A DNA stretch of 64,000 nucleotides from Symsagittifera roscoffensis (taxonomy: Eukaryota > Xenacoelomorpha > Acoela > Convolutidae), in the NCBI RefSeq assembly GCF_963678635.1, contig NC_087066.1, positions 38,201,755 through 38,265,754 on the forward strand, written 5' to 3'. A program made the position numbers and the translations under genes. The notes beneath the pieces were generated by a model. The model did not search any database, was not told the DNA's origin, and saw only the letters and a list, made by a program, of their open reading frames with translations. Below, one piece after another: positions 52,541 through 64,000 of this stretch (within the stretch, counting starts at the first letter, position 1; each line of letters starts with the position of its first letter).

Positions 52541-52740
52541 NNNNNNNNNNNNNNNNNNNNNNNNNNNNNNNNNNNNNNNNNNNNNNNNNNNNNNNNNNNN
52601 NNNNNNNNNNNNNNNNNNNNNNNNNNNNNNNNNNNNNNNNNNNNNNNNNNNNNNNNNNNNNNNNNNNNNNNNNNNNNNNNNNNNNNNNNNNNNNNNNNNN
52701 NNNNNNNNNNNNNNNNNNNNNNNNNNNNNNNNNNNNNNNN
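52541..52740. other. Assembly gap (200 N)
   Basis: Undefined bases that cut copy B at the point where copy A enters an inverted dispersed repeat (15851). Confidence 1.
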
Positions 52741-53065
52741 AATTGTCGATTCTTCCGATAGTTTCAGGACTCCACTCACAACCTAAAAATACGGTCCGAA
52801 AAAAATTCAATTGGTCTATTTATTGAATTACTGCTGAGGATTAGAACTTTTCATACTTCATAGATTGTAATTTCAGTTAAAATCTTGGAAAAAATTCAAG
52901 CACCATTTTATTCGCAAGAGAAGTTAGCCTAGCGGCTGCATTGACAACTATTATGATTTAGCAAACGCAGACGGTTGCTGTGCGAATAGCACAGAAAGTT
53001 GCAGCAGCGAAAAACACTGCAAACATAATTGAACAAGACTGCTCGTATCAGGGCGAAGCCCTGAG

Positions 53066-53744
53066 TGTTCCGACTGCATTTTAGGGTCTATGGAACAGTA
53101 ATAACATTAAGAAAATTAAATGTAATTAAAAAAAATTAAACATTTTTTTCCTAAAAATATGAGATTTTTTATGAAAATTGTCCCCCACACGCCATATAAA
53201 GTACAAAAGGATAGATTTTGCTCCTTTTAACAAATCAATTATGGTGAACAAGCTTCTTTCAACCAATTTGAAACGATTTTTAAGACGGATTAATTCTCCG
53301 CTTACGCGTTAATAGCGCGAAATAAATCGCGTGTTAATAGTCCCAAATTGGCCAAAATGGCAATATTTAAGCCCTCAACCCCTCATAACTTCACGAAGAA
53401 AGATCACAGGTGAAATATTATTTGAAATATACGCTCAGGACAGCAATACTTTTCGAATGATTTTAAAAATTTCCGTCAAAATTGGCTAGTTGAAAAGTCG
53501 CAATTCGTCTGAAAAAAAACACCCCGAGCACAAATATTCCGTCACTTTCGTTAGGAATGTCTGAACAATAAAGGCTAACTAATTGGTCGTATTAATTTCG
53601 TACGGTTCAATTTTTCATACTTGATTGTTGAAACTGTCGAAAATACATACTTTTTCAATATTTCCTTTTCCCATTTGTCTGAAAAAAAAACAACCTCGAG
53701 CACAAATCTTCCGTTACGTTACTTTTGATACGAAAGTCGGAACA
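53066..53744 (+). mobile_element. Dispersed TIR repeat, one copy and a partial second
   Basis: It starts TGTTCCGACT right after the hairpin CAGGGCGAAGCCCTG and contains the family's CACACGCCATATAAA and TCCCAAATTGGCCAAA blocks. The first copy ends in a degraded terminus near 53570. A partial second copy ends with AGTCGGAACA at 53735-53744. Confidence 0.6.
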
Positions 53745-54011
53745 ATAAAAAGTATCTTGCACGTAACTGAAGGGCATAGAAATAAAATCATTCGAGTTTT
53801 TAATGGCTCCTTTTTTCTTTTTGATCGAAATTTAGAAACCAACGTACACTGACATTTCCTTGCCAAAAACAAGTTTTACATATGAAACTGAACACAATTG
53901 AATTCTAAAAATAACTGCTATACTTTTAATATTCTTTAGATCTGAACAACAGAAACAAAAATTATGAGGGTACTAAAAAATTGTAGTACCATGAAAGCAA
54001 CCTCTTTATCT

Positions 54012-54121
54012 CCTTGCGTGAGTAAAGTTGAGCCTTTCAAGCGGGATAAATCGCCTTACGTAAAAAAAGCCGAGCGTTTCAGGCGGGATAATCACCTTGC
54101 TTAAATGATGCCGAGCGTTTC
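54012..54121. repeat. Short tandem repeat, ~42-bp unit
   Basis: About 2.6 units begin at 54012, 54054 and 54095. Each has CCTTRCGTNA followed by GCCGAGCGTTTCAGGCGGGATAA or a variant. Confidence 0.6.
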
Positions 54122-55173
54122 AGCTTTAGCTGAGTTAATATGTTACCGCCTAAATAGCCAATAGTTCTCGTGAATTTTAATGAAACAATTGTTCCTTGCT
54201 TGTCTATCTTTGACTCATGTCTACAAAAAATTAACCAAATTGAATTGTTATGAGCCAGTCAATATTGTCCCGAATGTCAAAAATATGTAAAAGACCAAAT
54301 ACAAAAAACGAAGCATAATTATCCGTGGAAATTCCGAAATCAAAAAATACGATGGTCAAAATACGATCATAAATCGTTTATTTAATTGTAAAAAACATCC
54401 GATTTATACAAAAAGTCAAAATTCTTCTTCAAAGTTTATTTCACAAAAAGGATCTTAAGTTTACAAAATTGTCTCCAAATATTTTATTTATGATCAATTG
54501 TCAACCCAAAAGCAATTTTCAACCCAAAAGCAAAAAGGGCTGTCAAGCCAAAATTTTGTTAGTACATTTGCTGTATTTGGTAAGAGAAAGGGGAAGAGAA
54601 AAAATGACTTGTTCGATGTGAGGGATTCACATAGAAGAACAAAATGAGCTTCAACAACAAACTTCGACAATTTCAAGTTTTCCAGTATACCCATTTTAAA
54701 CAACAAGAGCTGTTTAAATCAGACACTGTTTGAAACACCACAATCACCGCCAATTTGTTTATGTATAAAATTTTTAAAATTTTGGTGGAAGTTACACTGT
54801 TGATAATCAGAATAGTTTTTGAGATTGAAAAGGAAGGAAACCTAGTAATTTAGTTTTTCAGACAGCACATGTACTTTTTTGGGAATTCGATTTAGTACAT
54901 CGCTTTTGATACAATTTTACGGCATCTATTTTAAACTGACCAATAAAAAGTTTTTCAAGGTCAACTTTCGCATCAATTTGTACAGGTTTGAAGTGGAAGT
55001 GCTGGTTAAAATGAGGGTGTTTTAAGGCAATTTTTTCAAGGTTTTGACCATGAATTGAGTTTTCCCGGCACAGCCTCCTTCAAATAAAATATATTTTTGC
55101 ATCACAGACGCTCATTAAAAAATTGTTTAGAAACCTTTGTCAACCAAAAAAAATTATTTCGAAAAATTTGGTA
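54122..55173. other. No recognised gene
   Basis: The sequence is AT-rich, probably intronic or intergenic. There is a direct repeat AACCCAAAAGCAA at about 54503-54533. No other structure is visible. Confidence 0.3.
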
Positions 55174-55174
55174 G

Positions 55175-55489
55175 GGCGACAATTCGTTACAGGTGACAAT
55201 TCGTATCAGGCGACAATTCGGATCAGGCGACAATTCGTAACAGGTGACAATTCGCAACAGGCGACAATTGTAATAAGCGACATTTCGTAACAAGGCCCTG
55301 GCAAATAGAATACGCTTGCTCCGCTGCGCTAACATCCAACACGAGATAAATACTGCACGTGAATCAGTATTTCCCTTTTAATCTACTATTACGAATTGTC
55401 GCTTGTTACGAATTGTCGCCTGTTACGAATTGTCGCCTGTTACGAATTGTCGCCTGTTACGAATTGTCGCCTGTTACGAATTGTCGCCT
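55175..55489. repeat. Head-to-head 17-bp tandem repeats forming a long hairpin
   Basis: Seven units of GGCGACAATTCGTAACA or variants (55175-55292) face six units of the reverse complement TGTTACGAATTGTCGCC (55388-55489) across a 95-bp spacer. The right arm is nearly perfect, while the left arm has point changes. The RNA or DNA could fold into a stem of about 100 bp. Confidence 0.85.
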
Positions 55490-55595
55490 CACGGAAAAAT
55501 TGTACTAAAGGGAATCTTTTGGGTGGTTTGAGAGTCGAATTCATGAGAGCCGGGCCTCCGCCACTTCCATAAATGCGCCCAGGTAAAAAAGTTAC

Positions 55596-56009
55596 CTTGA
55601 TCGAGATTAGTGCTTTTTCCTCAACGACAAAAATGCCGAATGAATAAAACGCCGAATTGAATCTGTTCACAGCCGAGCAAGTCGAGTCTTCACTGTTCAT
55701 ATACTCGGGTGCAACTGTTACGTAATTGTTCAACGCCTCGGAATCTTCAGTGGAAATTTCCAAAACAGCTGCGTCCATAAGACATGCGTTTGAGATTGAG
55801 ATCTCGGTGGTCAGAAGGCTTTGATACCCTTTCGGTACAAATAATTCTGTTTCCGAAACAAAATTGCAGCCCGAAAAGGATTTGCTCACAAGTGCAACTC
55901 TATTTCCAGGAGTAAAGTTTTCAAACTGATTATCGAAACACACAATTGTCATAATCTGCAAATGAAATAAAAATAATATTAAAAAATTTAATTTCAATTC
56001 TGAAGCCAT
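55596..56009 (-). CDS. Signal-peptide exon of a secreted protein related to the F5/8C gene
   Basis: The ATG at 56007-56009 opens a signal peptide (hydrophobic core L-N-F-L-I-L-F-L-F, ending around I-V-C). A ~115-residue Cys-containing extracellular module follows, with the I-S-N-A-C strand pattern seen in the F5/8C gene's other exons. The chosen donor is AAG/GTAACT. The frame stays open past it, so a donor near 55565 (GGAA/GTGGCG) is an alternative and would fit the phase of the exons at 14595 or 51282. A T-rich tract with TTTGCAG lies at about 55957-55970 and could be an acceptor instead of coding. It lies on the same strand and upstream of both exon sets, so it is the best candidate for their first exon. 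Confidence 0.6.
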
Positions 56010-56784
56010 GTCAAGATTGAAGTCAACTAAATTCTTTATCAACAAAAAATATTTAAAAAATTCAAGTAAGAAATACGGACGAAGCTTTTATGTGATTTTT
56101 TTTAAAGTACACCTGGTTTTTGTTTCCGGTCAGATGGTTGTCAGGTAACCAAAATTCAAAACTGGTGCACTCTTCAGCTAAAAATCTAAATAATTCAATA
56201 TTTTTCTTCTGATTTCTACTCGGCTAAAAATGAACGAGTCGGCCAGTTTGGTTGATGCTCATAAAGCAAACATGATGGAAATCTATTTGAAAAATTGATA
56301 TATGGGTTGGCCGTTGGCATTTTTAGGTTGGAAATTCTCTGGTTTGTTAAATTTAAACGTCCTTTCCCCATTTGTCCCATTTTAGGACTTTAATTTTGCT
56401 CCAATAAACACACTCAGTGCCTCTCTATGGCTAAATTTTAAATAGAAGAGCCAAATACATACTTTATTTAAATCATTTTTTCATAATTTAATTATCAGTT
56501 TTTTCAGAAAAAAATTGTTCTTTCCATTTGGTGATGTAAGTGCTCCAAATTGTGAGAGTTCTGAATTTTATTTACACATTTAATTGGCTGGCACTGCTTA
56601 TAGGGTTTTCAGCAAAATGTATTAGATATTTTTGAAGTATTAGATTATCTCAAACCAGATCAAAAATTGCCCAGAACAATTTTTTTTGTTTTTGTTTGCC
56701 GAAATTCCTGTTATTTTTTTCAGTAAACTTTCATCAAATTTGGTGGAAAAAGCGAGCTTTAATTGAACTATAGCTATAATAAAT

Positions 56785-57125
56785 TAACCTGGGACGGATC
56801 TAGGGTTTTTTCGAGGAAGGGGTGGAGTGGGGGGCGAATTTTCAAAAAAATGTCAAAAATTTTGTCGACTTTTTTAAAGAAAATTTCTGAGCTCTCCCAA
56901 AGCACCAAAGAAACCAGTTTTGGTCAGACTTTCTGTGCCGTGTTTTAGGGCACTTTTTGGAAACTTTTAATCAAAAAAATTGCATTTTTCAGCGGGCGCC
57001 AAATGCACCTTAGTAAAAGTTTTAGATTCCTTCACGCAAAAATCTTAAAGTGGTACAAAGGGGGCCCTATCGGTTGGCAGGGGTTCGAATCCCCGAGAAT
57101 GGGAAGGCGACCCCCTCCCCTTACA
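56785..57125. mobile_element. MITE-like repeat related to the elements at 9770 and 16785
   Basis: It contains GGACGGATCTAGGGTTTT near the left, GAGCTCTCC and GGGCACTTTTTGGAAA in the middle, and GGTTCGAATCCCC plus GGCGACCCCCTCCCC near the right. The same blocks, in the same order, occur in the hAT-like MITE in the F5/8C intron. The exact ends were not found. Confidence 0.5.
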
Positions 57126-60100
57126 TTCGCCTTTGAGTAAACCTTGAAATTGGAGCAGAAATTAATTGAAGGTCATTTTTAATCAAATTGTCTAAATTAG
57201 TCTCATAACCAAAAATCATTCAGACAAGTTTTTTTTTCTCAACAGTGTGGCAACCTTGAACTTTTCATCTGGAGGTCAAATCGCGACTGAATAAATGTTA
57301 ATACAACACAACTAATGACTTGCTATGAGCTTTTTCTGTTTGGTTCAAATTGTGTGAACGCCATAATTATTCTTCATTTCTTTTTGTTAGGGAAGGGGGG
57401 GGGGGGGAGGTGGCTGGAAAACTTGTTGGAAAAGCTCATTCATTATATCTGCATGCTTCAAATCAGCACTGTATAAACTTAAGTGCTTTCAAAACACAAT
57501 AGTGCTTGTCAGGGAAAATTTCAGATTGTTCTGACTAATTTAAGGTGTTTAGTAGTTTGCTTTGTCAAAATATTCTGATCCCCGCAGAAGCAAAGTCAAC
57601 CTGCAATCGATAAAAGACAACGCGTATCACTTTGAAGCCCTGATTGATCCAATTGCCTATTACGGTCAATGGAATGGTGTTCGTTTTAAAACATTTAAAA
57701 AAAATTGCTTAAAAAAGAAATTTATTTTGAACTATTGAAAAGCATACTGCTGTCATATAGCCGTAAATTAATTTACTTGAAATTAAAAACTTTTAAGCTG
57801 TCAATCTTCTGTCCTTTTCTTGGAGCTAAATGATTCCACAAACTGCCACTTTTGGTTGATCTCCAAAACATAACTGTCACTACAAATAAAAATAACTATG
57901 TTGGTTTTATTTTCTTAAAAATTATTATCGAATATCGTTTAACAACACAGCGCAGTCAACAGTTCCAAGTCGAGTCAAAATGTACTTGGAATTACAGTTT
58001 TTTGTCTTCAAAATATTCAGAATCTTTGCTTTGGGAGTTTTGCTTCAATAGTTTTCAATGGAAGAATGGTCGCAAAGCACTCAATAAACCTACAAAATTA
58101 TTACTAGGTGAGAATGCTCACGAGCGCTCAGATAATTGTTTTACCGGAATACGTTGATTAAAAAAACCGGATAGAAGGGTAGGCAAAGTTCATCTAAAAT
58201 CTGTATTTTAGCGTTTGGGAGAGCCAAGATGAGTTACACAAACGGAGACCACACCTCGATCCGGGGGTGACGTGATATCCAAAGGTCTTTGATGCTATAG
58301 AAACGGCATTTAAAAGAGAGGCAGAAAATCTACGAAATATTCCAACTTTTGTCGCGAATACATCATAAAAACGACTTTCACTCGGTGCTAATCAGCCTCG
58401 CAGCGAGATGCAATTTTAGAATGCTAAAGGGACGGATTTTACTAGATTTAATACTTGTTAACGTGAATAAACCAGTAGCGCAGAGCAAACTATGGGAATC
58501 TACAACAATGCGCTATAACTCAATTGTGGGGACAAAAATGCGAATGTTAAACTTCTACCGGGGGGAGCAGCGACGTTACCGCAATCCAGATTAAGACCGA
58601 ACTTGAATGAGTGATTAGATCAAGATACGGAAACAACCGACAACGAGAAAGGGGGCCATACAAGGGGCGCGGAACAAACCGAGGGAAAATTAACTGACTA
58701 GCCCAAGAGCTACAATTGTGAACAGCCAGGATGTGCGCCGGACTGACCGGCTAGATGTTTAGCTAAGGGAACAAACCTTAACTGCTGCCAAAAGTCAGGT
58801 TAATGTAAATCCAAGTAGTCCTAGTTAATGTAAATCCAGCTAGCCCTCGGTTATTGACATACCTTATCACCCATGGGGTTCCCTGAACAATCCATGTCGA
58901 CCAGGGAAAAATTTTCACGTCGCACGAAGTGAAAGAAATTGTAATCCGGAAGGTATCGAAATCAAAACATGGCTAGTTAGTGATCATCGCGCCACCAGTT
59001 GCGCAGAATGGATAATCTGCGCTCTGGAAAACTCCGTTTTACGGTAAATGAAGCAGGAAAAATCCAAATCTTTAGAGAAAAAGATAGTCAAAGCCGACGG
59101 AGCGTTAGTATTTGCTGATAAAGCGACACTGAATATAGCTTCTTTCACAACTTATCACAACTGGGATCTCGAAACTCTTCCAAAATCTAACAGAAAGCCC
59201 TCGGTAATAAACAAAAAACCCCTCGGTAATAAATCTGAATTGATTAATTCTATTACATGCAGAATCTGCTTGTTTAGATATAAATTACCCGGAGCCACAA
59301 AAGATGCCACAAACAGCCGACACGAATGAGAATTTTTTTCAGAATCGAGTATAGCGCAAAACATAGGAACTACCCAATGAAGCTATCGGAAGAACAACAA
59401 AACAATCAAAGGGACAAACCCACAGCTCGAAAAAACGGAGAGGCTGCAGGAACATGGGCTGGACCATCAGGATGCTCTTATCGACCCACGGGAGACCTAA
59501 ACCTAAACCATTATAGATTTATAAAAACCAAATTTGCATAGGAAGGCAATCACACTGTCCCGTTTAAAACAAGTTCTGTACTTAGGAATTCGTGAGTCGC
59601 AACAGTGAAAATAGTCACCGCCGAGAAAAAGCAAGCGAGTGTGTGCGAGCGCTACTGGAGGGCAACCGAATGCAGTATCGCAAGCCCAAGCACCGAGAAA
59701 CCCAAGGCGACCAATAAAAAACGACAAAGGACGCCATGGTTGCAAGAAAACTAAAATACGGCAAAAAAAAGCAAAAGAAAAGTGACGAACCAAACACAGA
59801 AAGCGAGAAAGCGACCACAAAAAAAGCCGAAGGCTTGGATTGAAAGAAAATTCGAAAGAGTGAGAAACTAGACGTAGCGCGAAGTTTTTCAAGAAACGGC
59901 AAGCGAGTCACTTTTCAAGAAACGGCATTAGAGACGGAGCAGGTAGCGCCATCTGCGGAGGCAAAGAAACGGTCCAGAAACAGCGGCTGGTGCCGTACAG
60001 CAGTCTGGACTATGATCGGTCATATTTCGAAAAACGCAGGTGGCGATTGATTGCGGAACAATCGGAAAAAAATGAAAAGTCGGGATGCAAAATACAATCA

Positions 60101-60590
60101 AAGAAAACTGATAAAAATTGCTGTTGCCCAGGGAGAGAGCTGACCGCGAGCCACTCAAATTCTCAAATGGTTGAGTTTGCCCAATTACACACTGAGGTGA
60201 CGTTTCGCTACTAAGTTTTCGCGTGCCTAAAGCTGCTTGCCTAAAAAGTATATATTCATTTCTTTAGTCTATTACTTAAGCTCTTTTTTTTTCAATTCCA
60301 CACCCAGTTCTCTAACTTTTCTTTTCATCTCATGTAATTGGAGGTATGTCAAGTAGCGCTGAAACAATTCAATATTTTGAAACAAGTGTGTACATCTGTC
60401 AATCATGTCTTTCTCTCGGTTCTGATTGATTCGGGTAGAGTCCGGCTTTTGACACAGTCTCTCACCTTCGGTTGACCATCAAACAAAACTGTCACCATAC
60501 TTTGCAAGATTAGGTTAGTTTTCAACACCTTACACGATAAAAAAAGTCTACACTAATTTATTTTTCTCATAGCAATTAATAAATTCCAAA
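57126..60590. other. Unassigned stretch; 58.15-60.2 kb of different composition
   Basis: 57126-58150 is AT-rich, with a 13-base G run near 57397-57409. From about 58150 to 60220 the base composition is clearly less AT-rich, with short open frames (for example 59048-59329 on + with an ATG, 93 codons, Lys-rich). Near 59890-59925 there is a duplicated TTTTCAAGAAACGGCA. It may be a decayed mobile element or unrecognised exons, but I cannot assign a function to any frame. Confidence 0.3.
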
Positions 60591-61796
60591 TAACAAGCGT
60601 CATTTATGATTGGAACAATTTGAAAGATGGTTATAATAATCTCCGCTCAAGCTTTATGAACACAAATTTATTGCGTTTTAATCATCTCAAACTTGCCAAA
60701 TTAGCAATCTTTAAACTTCCCTAGCTTTACGAAAAAGGAGGGGAAAAATTGTTTTTCTGAAAAAAAAAACATTTGAAAAAAATCTAACCTTGCGCTCACA
60801 ACAACGGTAATCTTTAAATGACACTGTTCTTGCTAAAAAATTTGATTTTTCTGGGAAAAAAACCACCCAGCAACAAGAACCCAGCACTTTCTCTAAAAAA
60901 TGGAACAAAAAATAACCAATACGACCATTCTATAGGAGTATTCGTAGTCAATTAAAGAGATTTCGGACTAACCGTTCAATCTCCCTCATAAGTGACATGC
61001 TGTGAAAATTCCACCCAAAGCATGTAATTTTTTGAAATCTGAAACTTAGTTTTGTGTAGAACAATCATTTCATTTAAACGCACAAATCTTAATTTTTTGA
61101 ATTTCTTCAAATTCTTAATATAATTTGTCTTTTGATGGCTACAAAAGTATATTAACTTTGTTTCGATCAGTAAACCTGTTAGGTAGTTGATATCATATTT
61201 TCTTCTTAGCTATTTGTTTTTTAGGTGGCGGGAAATCGGCGGATTTTGGTTGCTATGCGACCCTTTGTCTAATTCACAGATCCTATCAGGGCAGTTCGTT
61301 TTAATTCATAGATCATTTTCTACACTATTAAAGTCAAATAAGTCTGTTATTGGATGTCAACAGGATATCTTCCTCTAGCGAGCCGACTGTTTTACCCCAA
61401 CCAAACCCCCCTCCTCCTCTGTTCATCCACAAAACTAATTTTATTTATAAATTTGATTTTGTTTGTTTTCTTTCTATTGATTAATATGTTTTTTTTTTCG
61501 ATAGAGCGAGAATGAACGGTTTAGAGCCTCTAAAAACCAAACAGAGTTTAGCTCCACAATGTCACCCCCAACCCGATGTAGGAGGGGACACAAGACAGAT
61601 TTTTTAAATTAAAAAAATAAAGAGTTATAAAATTTGGGTATTTATCAAACTAAAGTAGTTTATCTATATTCTATATGAAAAATTTTCAAAATAAATATGT
61701 GGCGCGGGAGAAGGCTCTACAATAGTTAATTTATAAGGGATCTTACGCTTGAACCAAAAATTTTTACCCATTCAAAGATAACTTCACGCCGAATGA

Positions 61797-62288
61797 TGTT
61801 CCGACTGCCTTTTGAGGTTTAAGGAGCAGTAATAACAAAAAAATCTAAACATAATAAAACAAAATGAATTTTTTTTCTCTTGTTTGAATTGTTTTTATGA
61901 AAAACAACACCCCACACGCCATTTAAAGTACAAAAAATAGATTTAGCTTCTTTTAACATATCAATTATGGCATATAAGCTTTCTTGAATCAATTTGGAAC
62001 GATTTCTAAGACGGATTAAATCTCCGCTTACGCTTCAATAGCGCGTTAATATCGCGCATTAATTGTCCCAAATTGGCCAAAATGGCAATCTTTAAACCTC
62101 CTTAACTTTACAAAAAAATGGTCATAGGTGAAAAATGTCTTCAAATTTAAGCTCAGGACAACAATAGCTTTCGAATAATTTTTTAAAATTCCGTCAAAAA
62201 TGGCTTGTTAAAAAGTCGAAATTTGTCTGAAGAAAAAAACCACCTCGAGCACAACTTTTCGGTTACTCTCGTATCGAAAGTCGGAACA
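61797..62288 (+). mobile_element. Dispersed TIR repeat inside the tandem unit (unit 1)
   Basis: It runs from TGTTCCGACT to AGTCGGAACA, 492 bp, and shares the family core blocks. Confidence 0.65.
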
Positions 62289-63486
62289 ATAACAAGCGTC
62301 ATCTATGTTGGAACAATTTGAAAGATGGATAAAATAATCTCCGCTCAAACATTATGAACACAAAGTTTTTGCGCTTTAATTGTCTCAAGTTTGCCATATT
62401 ACAATCTTAAAACTTCCATAGCTTTACCAAAAAGGAGGGGAAAATTGTTTTTCTGAAAAAAAAACATTAGAAAAAAGTTTAACTTTGCGCTCAAAATAGA
62501 GTTATCTTTAAATGACATGTCCTATTGCTGAAAAATTGAAATTTTCTGGAGAAAAAAACCACCCAGTACAATAACCCGTCACTTTCTCTAAAAAATGGAA
62601 CAAAAAAAACCAATACGACCATTCTATAAGAGCATTCGTAGTCGATGAAAGAGTTTTCGGACTAACCGTTCAATCTCCCTCATAAGTGACATACTGTGAA
62701 AATTCCACCCAAAGCATGTAATTTTTTGAAATCTGAAACTTAGTTTTGTGTAGAACAATCATTTCATTTAAACGCACAAATCTTAATTTTTTGAATTTCT
62801 TCAAATTCTTAATATTATTTGTCTTTTGATGGCTACAAAAGTATATTAACTTTGTTTCGATCAGTAAAACTGTTAGGTAGTTGATATCATTTTTTCTTCT
62901 TAGCTATTTGTTTTTTAGGTGGCGGGAAATCGGCGGATTTTGGTTGCTATGCGACCCTTTGCCCAATTCACAGATCCTATCAGGGCAGTTCGTTTTAATT
63001 CATAGATCATTTTCTGTACTTTTAAAGTCAAATAAGTCTGTTATTGGATGTCAACAAGATATCTTCCTCTAGCGACCCCACTGTTTTACCCCAACCGAAC
63101 ATCCCCCCTCTGTTCACCCACAAAACTATTTTCATTTATAAATTTGATTTTGTTTGTTTTCTTTCTATTGATTATTATGTTTTTTTTTCGATAGAGCGAG
63201 AATGAACGGTTTAGAGCTTCTAAAAACCAAACAGAGTTTAGCTCCACAATGTCACCCCCAACCCGATGTAGGAGGGGACACAAGACAGATTTTTTAAATT
63301 AAAAAAATAAAGAGTTATAAAGTTTGGGTATTTATCAAACTAAAGTAGTTTATCTATATTCTATATGAAAAATTTTCAAAATAAATATGTGGCGCGGGAG
63401 AAGGCTCTACAATAGTTAATTTATAAGGGATCTTACGCTTGAACCAAAAATTTTTACCCATTCAAAGATAACTTCACGCCGAATGA

Positions 63487-63981
63487 TGTTCCGACTGCCT
63501 TTTGAGGTTTATGGAGCAGTAATAACAAAAAAAACTAAACATAATAAAACAAAATGAAATTTTTTTCTCTTGTTTGAATTGTTTTTATGAAAAACAACAC
63601 CCCACACGCCATTTAAAGTACAAAAAAAAGATTAAGCTTCTTTTAACATATCAATTATGGCATGTAAGCTTTCTTGAATCAATTTGGAACGATTTCTAAG
63701 ACGGTTTAAATCTCCGCTTACGCTTCAATAGCGCGTCAATATCGCGCATTAATTGTCCCAAATTGGCCAAAATGGCAATATTTAAACCTCCTTAACTTTA
63801 CAAAAAAAATGGTCATAGTTGAAAAATGTTTTCAAATTTAAGCTCAGGACAACAATAGCTTTCGAATAATTTTTTAAAATTCCGTCAAAAATGGCTAGTT
63901 AAAAAGTCGAAATTTGTCTGAAGAAAAATAAACCAACTCGAGCACAACTTTTCGGTTACTTTCGTATCGAAAGTCGGAACA
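63487..63981 (+). mobile_element. Dispersed TIR repeat inside the tandem unit (unit 2)
   Basis: It runs from TGTTCCGACT to AGTCGGAACA, 495 bp, and is nearly identical to the copy at 61797-62288. Confidence 0.65.
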
Positions 63982-64000
63982 ATAACAAGCGTCATCTATG

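Larger units (their letters stand above)
60592..64000 (+). repeat. Tandem array with a unit of about 1.69 kb
   Basis: The sequence AACAAGCGTCAT recurs at 60592, 62291 and 63984, giving periods of 1699 and 1693 bp. Two full units and the start of a third are seen, and the array runs off the window. Each unit ends in a dispersed TIR repeat and contains a block GGTGGCGGGAAATCGGCGG and a block with GTAGGAGGGGACACAAGACAG. The units differ by scattered substitutions and small indels. No intact ORF of note is present. Confidence 0.85.

Noticed and set aside
55388-55493. Direct-repeat array resembling a CRISPR
   Set aside because: The 17-bp units are contiguous without unique spacers, and the window is eukaryotic.
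57080-57105. GGTTCGAATCCCC looks like a tRNA B box
   Set aside because: It recurs in variant form inside a MITE-like repeat, with no A box or acceptor stem.
59503-59911. Hydrophobic - strand frames of about 100-130 codons
   Set aside because: They are antisense to a purine- and Lys-codon-rich stretch, which produces Phe/Leu/Ser-rich shadows; no start context or splice sites support them.

Overview
This is an AT-rich metazoan (invertebrate-like) nuclear window. Exons are split by GT-AG introns, one gene encodes a secreted discoidin-type extracellular protein, and several retrotransposon and MITE-like families are present. I cannot name the species. Most of the window is mobile DNA. Two 200-N blocks (17427-17626 and 52541-52740) are assembly gaps.

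The central feature is an intact LTR retroelement of 18,811 bp at 25783-44593 on the + strand. It has two 408-bp LTRs that look identical by eye (TG...CA ends, 4-bp TAAC target duplication) and a primer-binding site 2 nt after the 5' LTR. A 2726-codon Gag-Pol of Ty3/gypsy type is open throughout. Downstream lie two small hydrophobic ORFs, a long ORF without any ATG, an 872-aa glycoprotein resembling the class III (gB-like) glycoproteins of chuviruses, and a 599-aa orphan ORF. A 155-aa basic ORF overlaps the start of gag. Neighbouring ORFs often overlap by a few bases, twice as ATGA. It looks like a young retrovirus-like element that captured an RNA-virus glycoprotein and carries several extra genes of unknown role.

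The host DNA around it is present twice in direct orientation. Copy A is 1348 to about 15851. Copy B is 19142-52540 and is interrupted by the 18.8-kb element. Copy A keeps the empty target site at 7929-7932. This is either a recent tandem segmental duplication or two haplotypes placed one after the other by the assembler. Each copy holds (i) a decayed BEL/Pao retrotransposon with an inverted second fragment, (ii) repeat-rich DNA without genes, and (iii) on the - strand, six phase-compatible exons ending in an F5/8C (discoidin) domain. A signal-peptide exon at 55596-56009 is a likely 5' exon of the same gene or of a close relative.

The left edge (1-1347) holds the 5' end of another, broken Ty3/gypsy element on the - strand. 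Its primer-binding site matches that of the big element over 11 nt. The right end (52.7-64 kb) holds dispersed TIR repeats, a head-to-head array of 17-bp repeats able to form a long hairpin, and a tandem array with a unit of about 1.69 kb that runs off the window.
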